Source: an uncultured Ruminococcus sp.
GTDB lineage: Bacteria > Bacillota > Clostridia > Oscillospirales > Ruminococcaceae
Direction of reading: 5' to 3'
DNA length: 57,997 bases
Assembly: GCA_900752785.1 (NCBI GenBank)
Contig: CAADWP010000077.1
Span: 1-57,997, forward strand
The notes under the pieces were generated by a model that made no database searches, was not told the DNA's origin, and saw only the letters and a list, made by a program, of their open reading frames with translations. Position numbers and translations under genes: made by a program. Position 1 is the stretch's first letter, and each line of letters begins with the position of its first letter. Of the stretch, positions 16,394 to 24,119 are shown one piece after another.

Positions 16394-17437
16394 TCAAAAT
16401 ACAAGTAATGTAATTATTCCCAGTACTCCGAAAATAATGCCGGTAAGCGAAAATGTTATCACAATTTTATATTCGCTGAATCCGCTCATCTCGAAATGAT
16501 GATGAATAGGCGTCATTTTAAAGATTCGCCTGCCCTGATGATCGGGACTCTTTTTCTTTGTATATTTGAAATATGAAACTTGGATAACTACCGAGAGAGC
16601 TTCTAAAATATAAACCAACGCTGCAAGGAAGATCAAAAGGTGCTTATGCAGAACAAGCCCAACTCCTGTAACGGCAGCGCCCAAAAACATCGAACCCGTA
16701 TCGCCCATGAAGCATTTCGCCGGGTTGAGATTCCAGATCAGAAAACCAAGACAGCCTCCTGCAAGAGCCATTGTGAAAAATGACAGCTCGTTTTCTTTTA
16801 AAATAGAACAGCATACCGTTAATATGAGCATTGTCACAAAGGTTACAGATCCGCATAATCCGTCTACACCATCAGTAAGATTTACGGCGTTTGTAAGATA
16901 AATTATCACAGGAATCATAACAATATAGTAGAAAATACCAAGCGACGGCGTTGACCAGAAACCTAAATCAATTTTTGTAGAACCGTCCCCGAACTTTGAA
17001 AGGGCAAATAGGAAACCAACCGAAAAAATAAATTGAAGCGCCATTTTCTGCTTTGCAGACAGTCCGTCATTATCCTTGCGTACTACTTTAGTAAAATCGT
17101 CAATAAAACCGATAAGTCCGAAAAGAACAGAAAAAACGATAACACTGAGAGTACGGTAAAACGCATGGATATTAGCCTTTTCGGTCACATCCACGCCGCC
17201 TGTCATGCGATAGATCCAGTAACCGCCAAGAGAGGTGACAACTGCTGAAATTATAAACATGAAGCCGCCCATTGTTGGAGTTCCCTGCTTTTTAGCATGC
17301 CAGCGCGGACCGTCCTTAGTTTTTATAGGCTGACCGAATTTGATCTTATGAAGAAACGGAACAAGAAAAATTCCCGAAACTCCTGCGATTACGAATGAAA
17401 GCAGCGAAACTGCCAGATTGATTATCCAGAATGACAT
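16394..17437 (-). CDS. mraY: Phospho-MurNAc-pentapeptide transferase MraY
   Basis: 347 residues with about ten membrane helices. It transfers phospho-MurNAc-pentapeptide to undecaprenyl phosphate to make lipid I. Diagnostic blocks are 'KKQGTPTMGG', 'GFIDDFTKV' (aspartate pair), 'NAVNLTDGVDGL' and 'MTPIHHHFEM' near the C-terminus. It follows murE by 36 bp on the same strand. Confidence 0.96.
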   Translation of the reverse strand: MSFWIINLAVSLLSFVIAGVSGIFLVPFLHKIKFGQPIKTKDGPRWHAKKQGTPTMGGFMFIISAVVTSLGGYWIYRMTGGVDVTEKANIHAFYRTLSVIVFSVLFGLIGFIDDFTKVVRKDNDGLSAKQKMALQFIFSVGFLFALSKFGDGSTKIDLGFWSTPSLGIFYYIVMIPVIIYLTNAVNLTDGVDGLCGSVTFVTMLILTVCCSILKENELSFFTMALAGGCLGFLIWNLNPAKCFMGDTGSMFLGAAVTGVGLVLHKHLLIFLAALVYILEALSVVIQVSYFKYTKKKSPDHQGRRIFKMTPIHHHFEMSGFSEYKIVITFSLTGIIFGVLGIITLLVF

Positions 17438-17473
17438 TTATCCAAACAACTCCCGATTATTCAAAATTTCCGT

Positions 17474-18910
17474 TTAGTGCAAATTCTTAATTTCTTCCGC
17501 AACGATCTCACGCTCGTCAAAGTGAATATGAACGTTTCCCGCAATGATCTGATAATCCTCATGCCCTTTGCCTGCGAGAACGATTATATCGCCCTTTTCA
17601 GCAGTTTTCAGTGCATGACGAATAGCCTCGCGCCGGTCTATAACCACATCGTACGGCGTGTTTTCATCTTTAAGCCCCATAAGAATGTCGCTTATTATAG
17701 CGTCGGGCTCCTCATTTCTCGGATTATCCGACGTAACTATCAGCTTATCCGCATATTTTGCCGCAGCCTTTGCCATTTTCGGCCGCTTTGCAGCGTCACG
17801 GTTTCCTCCGCACCCAAAAAGACAGATAAGCCGATTTTCTGTATATTCTTTTACGCTCCGCAGAATATTTTCAACCGCATCCGGAGTGTGGGCATAGTCG
17901 CAGATAACGGTAAAATCCATACCTGTAGGAATTACCTCGCAGCGCCCCTTTACCCCCTTATAATCAGCAAGAGCTTCAATTATTTTATCGGCGGAGATCC
18001 CTGCTCTGTCACAAGCTGCAATAGCAGCCGTAATATTTGAAACATTAAAAAGTCCGGGGACAGATGTTTTCACAAAACGCGATTTTCCTTTGCTGCAAAA
18101 CCAGAAGCTTGAGCCTGTTGGTTTTATTTTTATCCCGTCGGCATAGAAGTCTGCATTTTCTCTTACACTGAAAGTCAGCTTATTACATGAAATTTCGCCG
18201 TAAAGCCGTTTGCCGTATTCATCGTCTATGTTGCAGATTGCTGTATCACATATTCCGAATAGTATTTTTTTAGCCTGATAATAATCTTCCATATTTTTAT
18301 GATAATCAAGATGATCTTGGGTAAGATTTGTAAAAAGGGCAATATCGAAGTGCGAAGGTCCTATCCTGTTTTGAACAAGTCCGAATGACGAGACCTCCAT
18401 TACCACGTATTCACAGCCTGCCTTGACCATTTTGTCAAGCAGAGCCATAAAATCAAAAGTCATTGGAGTAGTGTTGTCTGTATGGAATATTTCATCTCCG
18501 ATCTCGTTCTGAATCGTTCCAATAAGACCTGTTTTATGACCTGCCGACATAAGTATATGCTTTATTATATTTGTAATAGTCGTTTTTCCGTTAGTGCCGG
18601 TTACTCCGATCATTTTAATCTTACGTTCCGGATGTCCGAACCATGCAGCACAAAGCTTTCCATAAAGACTGCGCGAATCGTCCGTTATGATCTGCCTGTC
18701 TCCAAGACCAAGATCGCGCTCGCAAACAACAGCGGCCGCTCCCTTTTCAAGCATTTCCGCGGCAGCGGAGTGACCGTCAAAGCTTCCGCCCTTGACGCAT
18801 ACAAACAGGCTGCCGTCAGTCACCTTCCGCGTATCGTCGGTAACAAAGCTTATTTCTCTGTCGCCAAGCTTTGTCTCGGCATTTTGTTCAAGTAATTCAT
18901 ATAATTTCAT
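17474..18910 (-). CDS. murE: UDP-MurNAc-tripeptide synthetase MurE, meso-DAP type
   Basis: 478 residues: N-terminal UDP-binding domain, central ATPase with 'GVTGTNGKTTITN' (about 106-118) and C-terminal ligase domain. The motif 'TSDNPRNEEPDAI' contains DNPR, the signature of meso-diaminopimelate-adding MurE enzymes, so the wall is predicted to be DAP-type. The frame opens at a TTG (18925), but the ATG at 18910 has GGGGG eight bases upstream. It lies between the PBP gene and mraY; murF, which often follows, is absent. Confidence 0.94.
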   Translation of the reverse strand: MKLYELLEQNAETKLGDREISFVTDDTRKVTDGSLFVCVKGGSFDGHSAAAEMLEKGAAAVVCERDLGLGDRQIITDDSRSLYGKLCAAWFGHPERKIKMIGVTGTNGKTTITNIIKHILMSAGHKTGLIGTIQNEIGDEIFHTDNTTPMTFDFMALLDKMVKAGCEYVVMEVSSFGLVQNRIGPSHFDIALFTNLTQDHLDYHKNMEDYYQAKKILFGICDTAICNIDDEYGKRLYGEISCNKLTFSVRENADFYADGIKIKPTGSSFWFCSKGKSRFVKTSVPGLFNVSNITAAIAACDRAGISADKIIEALADYKGVKGRCEVIPTGMDFTVICDYAHTPDAVENILRSVKEYTENRLICLFGCGGNRDAAKRPKMAKAAAKYADKLIVTSDNPRNEEPDAIISDILMGLKDENTPYDVVIDRREAIRHALKTAEKGDIIVLAGKGHEDYQIIAGNVHIHFDEREIVAEEIKNLH

Positions 18911-18990
18911 CGTGACAGCCCCCAATACTTTTTATTGACGTTCGGTGTTGCTTATTGATTTTATCTGTATTGATCTTTGACAGCCTCCGA

Positions 18991-21363
18991 TCAATCACTT
19001 GTTTCGTTTACGGTGAATTCAAGTTCGATAGTCGTACCCTTGGGAACTTTCGTACCCTTTTGGTATGACTGATCGGTAACGGCTGCATCAGCACGGTTTA
19101 CAGACGCTCCGCGCGCTACAAAATTAAGTCCCATATATGCTAAAGATTCATTTGCCATTTGAGGAGAAAGTCCCATAAGATCGGGAACCTCTGTCATTTC
19201 CATTTCAGAACCAAGTTCAGTATAAAGATAAACGCATCCGCCTTTTGCAACGGGCGTTCCCGTAATAGGAGACTGTGCAACGACCTCCACGCCGTTTCCG
19301 ACTACTTCATATGTAAGTCCAAGTCCGTCAAGCGTTGCCTTTACATCATCCAAAGCTCCTTCAAGCAGCGGTACCTTTACATCAAGACTTTTAAGCTCCT
19401 CATCAGAATAATTCGGAGTCATCCCTATGTAAGGAAGAACGTCTGTAAGAATCTCTCTTGCTGTAGGTACAGCTACCTTACTTCCGTAGTATTCCTTTGT
19501 TTTATCAGGCAGATCAGCCATTACGAGAAGAATTATTTCAGGATCTTCGGCAGGAGTAAAGCAAACGTAAGAAGAAGCATATTCGCTTTTCTCAATTTCT
19601 GTATCCTCATCGCTTGCCAAAATATCCGACGCAATGGAAAGGCGCTGCGACGTACCGGATTTTCCGCCGATAGAATAGCCCTTTATCGCAACGTTTCCGC
19701 CGTTATTATCATCAACGACATGCTTTAGGGCATCGCGCATTTTTGCGGAAGTATCCTCCGAAACGACCTGACGCTTCACCGTGCGTTCATTCTTAAAAAC
19801 AATGTTTCCGTCCTCGTCAACGACTTTGTCAACGACATAAGGTTCAAGAAGATAACCGCCGTTTATAGCGGCGCAGTAGGACGTTATCATTTCCATCGGA
19901 GTGATCGTCTCGCACTGTCCGTAAGCGGAGCTTGCGAGATCGACAGTCGACATATTGCTTTCATTTTTATTATAGCCGCTTATCTCGGCAGGAAGATCTA
20001 TTCCCGTGCGTTCCCTGAGACCGAAAGCATCAAAATAATAGCAGAAACGCTCAACGCCCAATCTCTGACCGAGAGTAATAAACGCAGGGTTGCAGGAATG
20101 CGTCAGCGCTTCCTGAAAGGTTTGTGCATTATGCCCCTCTCTTTTGTGACAATGGATAGGCTTTAACGCGCCGGGAACTTCGATAAATCCGGGACAATAG
20201 AATTCCTTTTTGTCAAAATTCACAAGATTATCTTCGATTGCCGCTGCGCTTGTAATGACCTTAAAAACAGATCCCGGCTCATAATTCTCGGTAATACACT
20301 TGTTTCGCCACTGAGTTTCCTGTGCCACCTTGATTTTTTTCTTTTTCTCATCCTCGTTATTTATCGTGTTTATGCGAGCCGCGACGATCGGGTCATAAAT
20401 TTTGTAAGGCTGATTAAGATCGAATCCCGGATATGTAGCCATGCCGTAAACCGCACCTGTTTTTGCATTCATAAGAATAGCGCAGGAACGATTCGCCACG
20501 TCAAATTCAGTATTCATCTCCTCTAGATGCTTTTCGAGCATATACTGGATATTTGAATCTATCGTAAGATATACGTCGTTGCCGTTCTTCGGCTCATAGG
20601 TTTTTGAGTAGCGATAAGGAAGCTCGTTTCCGTTGGAATCCTTAGCAGATATAGTTCTTCCGTCAACGCCTGCCAAGTATTCGTCATAATAAGACTCGAT
20701 TCCATAAAGACCGTTTCCGTCGGCATTTGTAAATCCGATAACGGAAGCGGCGACCTCATTCTGAGGATAATAACGCTTTGTATCCTCCTCAACGGCAAGT
20801 GAAATGAATCCGTATTTATTGAAAAATGCCAGAAGCTCATCGGCAACAGGCTTTTCCACCTGATCCTGCAATACGCTGTACTGAGTTTTCTCCTCCATGG
20901 CTTTGCGTACTTTTTCTGCGGTTATACCGAGTTTTGCCGAAAGCAGAGAGACTAATTCATCCCTTAAAGTTTCTGCTGACTGGGGTAATTGATTAATTTC
21001 ATTGCCCTTTTCATCATACTTGGGAGTATACGAACCGCTTGCCTTGTCGGCATTTCGCTTATCAATCCTTTTCTGAAGCTCGGTCATGTCCTCGCGGAAT
21101 CTTGTAGGATCCAGAAAAACTTTATATACTGACGCACTCTTTGCCATAGGAGTTCCCTTTGCGTCGTAGATAGAACCTCTGTGGGCAGAAATGGTTATTG
21201 AACCAAAATGCTGATCGTTAGCCATTTCCTGATATTTCTTGTTATCAAGCACCGATATTTTAAAGAAATTCACAGCAACCCCCGCAAACAGCATCATAAA
21301 TACCGCTGTCATTACGATCTTTGTTCTGAATTTCATTGAATTTGAAGGATTATTATTCGGCAT
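18991..21363 (-). CDS. spoVD: Class B penicillin-binding protein, SpoVD/FtsI type, with PASTA domains
   Basis: 790 residues: short cytoplasmic N-terminus, one membrane anchor (about 15-35), dimerisation domain (about 55-250), transpeptidase domain with SxxK ('EPGSVFKVITS'), SxN ('THSCNP') and KSG ('IGGKSGTSQRL'), then two PASTA repeats ('VPLLEGALDDVKATL' and 'VPDLMGLSPQMANESL', about 665-785). It cross-links septal and/or cortex peptidoglycan with FtsW. B. subtilis has two such genes here (pbpB, spoVD); this cluster has one, which may serve both roles (inference). A hairpin-rich 368-bp gap separates it from ftsL. Confidence 0.93.
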   Translation of the reverse strand: MPNNNPSNSMKFRTKIVMTAVFMMLFAGVAVNFFKISVLDNKKYQEMANDQHFGSITISAHRGSIYDAKGTPMAKSASVYKVFLDPTRFREDMTELQKRIDKRNADKASGSYTPKYDEKGNEINQLPQSAETLRDELVSLLSAKLGITAEKVRKAMEEKTQYSVLQDQVEKPVADELLAFFNKYGFISLAVEEDTKRYYPQNEVAASVIGFTNADGNGLYGIESYYDEYLAGVDGRTISAKDSNGNELPYRYSKTYEPKNGNDVYLTIDSNIQYMLEKHLEEMNTEFDVANRSCAILMNAKTGAVYGMATYPGFDLNQPYKIYDPIVAARINTINNEDEKKKKIKVAQETQWRNKCITENYEPGSVFKVITSAAAIEDNLVNFDKKEFYCPGFIEVPGALKPIHCHKREGHNAQTFQEALTHSCNPAFITLGQRLGVERFCYYFDAFGLRERTGIDLPAEISGYNKNESNMSTVDLASSAYGQCETITPMEMITSYCAAINGGYLLEPYVVDKVVDEDGNIVFKNERTVKRQVVSEDTSAKMRDALKHVVDDNNGGNVAIKGYSIGGKSGTSQRLSIASDILASDEDTEIEKSEYASSYVCFTPAEDPEIILLVMADLPDKTKEYYGSKVAVPTAREILTDVLPYIGMTPNYSDEELKSLDVKVPLLEGALDDVKATLDGLGLTYEVVGNGVEVVAQSPITGTPVAKGGCVYLYTELGSEMEMTEVPDLMGLSPQMANESLAYMGLNFVARGASVNRADAAVTDQSYQKGTKVPKGTTIELEFTVNETSD

Positions 21364-21416
21364 AGCGCAACGCTTCTCCTTTCCGGTCTGTTAATGCAGA
21401 CACACATAAATAGAAT

Positions 21417-21690
21417 AAGGCAGGGTAACCTTGCTGCCCCGCCTTTTGAACATCTTGGGATTTCCCCTATATATCTTTTGGATGTCCGTTTCTTTTGATA
21501 CGACGAAGGATTTATCGCTATTCAAGCGTGGAATCGCCGTTTCGGAGAGCCTTTAAAACAGCTCTCCGAAACAGTGATGCCGATATTCCGATCACCCGCT
21601 GTATCTCCGTGTTCTACTATCGTACCGCGAACGCGCAGCGCGTTCCGCAGCACACACATCGGCTTATTTATTTTTTTGCCGATAGCTCCT
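21417..21690. other. Hairpin-rich intergenic stretch between ftsL and the PBP gene
   Basis: The 368-bp gap holds at least three strong stems: AAGGCAGGG with CCCCGCCTT around a GCAGGT/ACCTTGC inner pairing (about 21418-21447), a perfect 10-bp TTCGGAGAGC/GCTCTCCGAA (21541-21570) and GAACGCG/CGCGTTC (21629-21645). On the minus strand the first is followed by a T-rich stretch and could attenuate transcription entering the PBP gene. The conserved joints of the A elements are absent, so I do not assign it to that family. I see no ORF or known leader here. Confidence 0.5.
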
Positions 21691-21731
21691 TAAATTGTAT
21701 AGGCAGTCCATGTAATATATTTATATTGGTA

Positions 21732-22244
21732 CTACCCTCTGAAATATTCCACGCAGCTCTCAAAAAAGCTTTTTATTTTAGCTACGAGCCCTTCTTCCTG
21801 CTCCGGAATATTTACTACGTCACCGGTCTGTATCTTAATGTACTTAATCTGAAGAGGATCTATCCGTTTCATACCAAGAACATTTTCGGCATATTCCTCG
21901 ACGTTTTTAGCAGAAATATTGCTTTCCAGCTCTGCCTGAAGCCTTACATTCTCTGACTCGACAAGGTTAAGCTCCTGATTTTTAGCTGCTACTTTGTTAT
22001 ACATAGTATTGCGTCTGTCCAAAGAGTAGATAACCGTGCCGAGCAAAAAAGCTGCCATTATCGACACAAGAATAATTGTCATAAGCGAACCGCTTTTTGC
22101 TTCATTGCGCCTGTATTCGATCTCGGGCTTTTCTCCGGGATTATTTTCACCGCGATGTGAAGTATCGGTCGTTTTTTCAGAATCAGAGCCGGAATCGTCA
22201 ACGCCTGCATTATAGTAATGATAAACAGAGTTTGTTTCAGCCAT
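21732..22244 (-). CDS. ftsL: FtsL/DivIC-type bitopic division protein
   Basis: 170 residues: a polar cytoplasmic region (about 1-50), one membrane segment ('LMTIILVSIMAAFLLGTVIYSL', about 54-75), a short leucine-zipper-like coil (about 78-115) and a C-terminal block ('YAENVLGMKRIDPLQIKYI') typical of FtsL. The start codon overlaps the rsmH end by 8 bp, the classical dcw arrangement. It would join DivIB and DivIC in the complex that activates FtsW. Primary sequence conservation is low in this family; the call rests on position plus topology. Confidence 0.85.
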   Translation of the reverse strand: MAETNSVYHYYNAGVDDSGSDSEKTTDTSHRGENNPGEKPEIEYRRNEAKSGSLMTIILVSIMAAFLLGTVIYSLDRRNTMYNKVAAKNQELNLVESENVRLQAELESNISAKNVEEYAENVLGMKRIDPLQIKYIKIQTGDVVNIPEQEEGLVAKIKSFFESCVEYFRG

Positions 22245-23178
22245 TGAATTCCCAACTCCTTTCTATTATTCTGAGCTTTGCGCTTCTGCTTCTGTTGTTA
22301 CTTTCAAGTTCCTTTTCTTTCGCCTCTATAGGCTTTCTGTTCACAAGGATTCCCTGCGGCTTGTGACCGCACACACACTGGGGAAAATCCGGCGGGCATA
22401 TACATCCCCTGCACCAGCCCGCAAATTTTTGTTTAACGAGCCTGTCCTCAAGAGAATGAAACGTAATGACCGCAAGCCTGCCGCCTGCCCTGAGGCTATT
22501 GAATGCGTCCTCGAGACCTTGAGACAAATGCTCAAGTTCACCGTTTACAGCGATTCTTATTGCCTGAAAGGTCTTTTTACATGGATTTTTTTCGCGTCTT
22601 GCCTTCTGGGGAACGCTGTTCCTGATAATATCGGCAAGCTCCAGAGTAGTTTCTATGGGAGCTTTCGTCCTTGCGGCGACTATATTTGAAGCTATACGGC
22701 GTGAAAACTTTTCCTCGCCAAATTCAAAAATAATCTTAGCAAGCTGCTGTTCCGAATAAGAGTTAACTACATCTGCGGCGCTCATACCTTCGCGGCTCAT
22801 GCGCATATCAAGCGGTGCGTCGGAATGATATGAAAAACCTCTGCTCCCCTCGTCAAGCTGATATGACGATACTCCGAGATCCATTAATATCCCGTCGACA
22901 AGCTCTATACCAAGCTCGTCAAGCACTTTTCTCATACAAGAATAGTTGCTGTGGATAACTTTTGCATTACTGAAAGCGGAAAGTTTTTCAGAAGCCGCTT
23001 TTACAGCATCAGGATCACGATCGAGAGCAATTAGCTGTCCCCTGTCATTAAGACGTGAAGCAATAGCTGAGGAGTGACCTGCACCTCCGGCGGTTCCATC
23101 AACATAGATACCGTCAGGCCGGATATTAAGTCCCTCTATACATTCATCAAGTAATACCGGAATGTGATTGAATTTCAT
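22237..23178 (-). CDS. rsmH: 16S rRNA m4C1402 methyltransferase RsmH (MraW)
   Basis: 313 residues of a SAM-dependent methyltransferase acting on C1402 of 16S rRNA. It starts 'HIPVLLDECIEGLNIRPDGIYVDGTAGGAGHS', continues with 'DGILMDLGVSSYQLDEGSRGFSY' and 'PLDMRMS', and ends with the conserved 'GRLAVITFHSLEDRLVKQ' and a Cys-rich loop (CRGCICPPDFPQCVC). GGAGAGATGTAA precedes the ATG. It lies between mraZ and ftsL as in most bacteria. Confidence 0.96.
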   Translation of the reverse strand: MKFNHIPVLLDECIEGLNIRPDGIYVDGTAGGAGHSSAIASRLNDRGQLIALDRDPDAVKAASEKLSAFSNAKVIHSNYSCMRKVLDELGIELVDGILMDLGVSSYQLDEGSRGFSYHSDAPLDMRMSREGMSAADVVNSYSEQQLAKIIFEFGEEKFSRRIASNIVAARTKAPIETTLELADIIRNSVPQKARREKNPCKKTFQAIRIAVNGELEHLSQGLEDAFNSLRAGGRLAVITFHSLEDRLVKQKFAGWCRGCICPPDFPQCVCGHKPQGILVNRKPIEAKEKELESNNRSRSAKLRIIERSWEFNG

Positions 23179-23222
23179 TTACATCTCTCCTGAAACGAAA
23201 CGGAAAAACTCCGATTTAGTTA

Positions 23223-23654
23223 TTAAAGCACCAGTCCGGAAAGAGCTTCATTAATATCCTCGAGAGAGATACCTGCGTTAAATTCATCCCATGTAGCCTT
23301 ATTCCAGATCTCGGCTCTGTTTGCCGAACCGATGACCACAACGTCGTCAGTGATGCCCGCGTGATCTCTTAACTGCTGCGAGATAAAAATTCTTCCCTGC
23401 TTATCAGGAATCTGTTTATCTGCGCACGAAAGCAGCTTACGTCTGATGTCGCTTCCCGTTTTTCCCGGAAGAGTGTAAAGCTTACTCTGATATTCCTTGA
23501 ATTCCTCAGCGGAATAAACGGCGATATAGTGATCGTCATGACCTGCACAAAGATAAAATTCGGCACCGAGAATTTCACGAAGCTTGTTCGGGAAGCTCAT
23601 TCTGCCCTTTTGATCGATACTGGGATAATAAGTACCGCATAACGGCTCTGACAT
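23223..23654 (-). CDS. mraZ: Transcriptional regulator MraZ
   Basis: 143 residues, the same as B. subtilis MraZ, when started at the ATG at 23654; the frame extends to 23690, but that ATG lies within the GTGA repeat array. Two AbrB-like swapped-hairpin units are visible ('GTYYPSIDQKGRMSFPNKLRE' and 'CADKQIPDKQGRIFISQQLRDHAGI'). MraZ forms rings that bind short direct repeats upstream of its own operon and repress dcw. Decamer repeats of that kind lie immediately upstream. Confidence 0.94.
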   Translation of the reverse strand: MSEPLCGTYYPSIDQKGRMSFPNKLREILGAEFYLCAGHDDHYIAVYSAEEFKEYQSKLYTLPGKTGSDIRRKLLSCADKQIPDKQGRIFISQQLRDHAGITDDVVVIGSANRAEIWNKATWDEFNAGISLEDINEALSGLVL

Positions 23655-23691
23655 GACCTTCGCCTCACTTTCCTCACTCAGTTGGATCATT

Positions 23692-23735
23692 TCACCCTAA
23701 AGTGGTAAAAATCACTTCTAATCACCTTTTTTCAC
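23692..23735 (-). promoter_or_regulatory. mraZ: MraZ-box-like decamer repeats
   Basis: On the minus strand GTGA recurs at exactly 10-bp steps: plus-strand TCAC at 23692, 23712, 23722 and 23732, with the remaining slot (23702) holding an inverted AGTGG. Each unit reads (A/G)(A/G)GTGA plus four AT-rich bases. MraZ rings contact tandem repeats one helical turn apart, so this is very probably the autoregulatory operator; it covers the transcript start and leader. Confidence 0.8.
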
Positions 23736-23743
23736 CTACAATT

Positions 23744-23772
23744 ATTTTATCACATATTGCACCATTTTACAA
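23744..23772 (-). promoter_or_regulatory. Promoter of the dcw operon upstream of mraZ
   Basis: Minus-strand TTGTAA (-35, plus 23767-23772), 17-bp spacer, TAAAAT (-10, plus 23744-23749). Transcription would start near 23737, directly at the first decamer repeat. Confidence 0.78.
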
Positions 23773-23900
23773 TATAGAATATTGCACAATGTTAAAATAA
23801 TAATAAGCTTGTTTTTTAGTGATTTTTTCTTGAAAATTTATTAAATCGCAACACAGCGAGAACAAGTGTTTTAATTTTAGTTAATTATTTTTAATTAATT

Positions 23901-23914
23901 TCACCTTTTTTCAC
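23901..23914 (-). promoter_or_regulatory. Second, upstream pair of MraZ-box-like decamers
   Basis: Two further AGGTGAAAAA-type units 10 bp apart (plus TCAC at 23901 and 23911) lie about 170 bp upstream of the main array. The rest of the 465-bp gap (23655-24119) is AT-rich with no ORF that I can support; no terminator for the SpoIID-domain gene was found. Confidence 0.5.
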
Positions 23915-24119
23915 CTTTTTCATACAAAAACGAATTATTATTAGGAAAATTTTGCCTATAAAAATAAATCAGGGAATTTTCCAATGGCAGACAAAAATGA
24001 AATAAGTCTCCGAATACGCAGTTTTCCTGTTTCCGTATCCAAAGACCTATTTCTTTTGTTCTTTATAAATCAAATAAATTAAGCAATATTATATCTATTT
24101 ATTATCGCTTACTCGTAAC

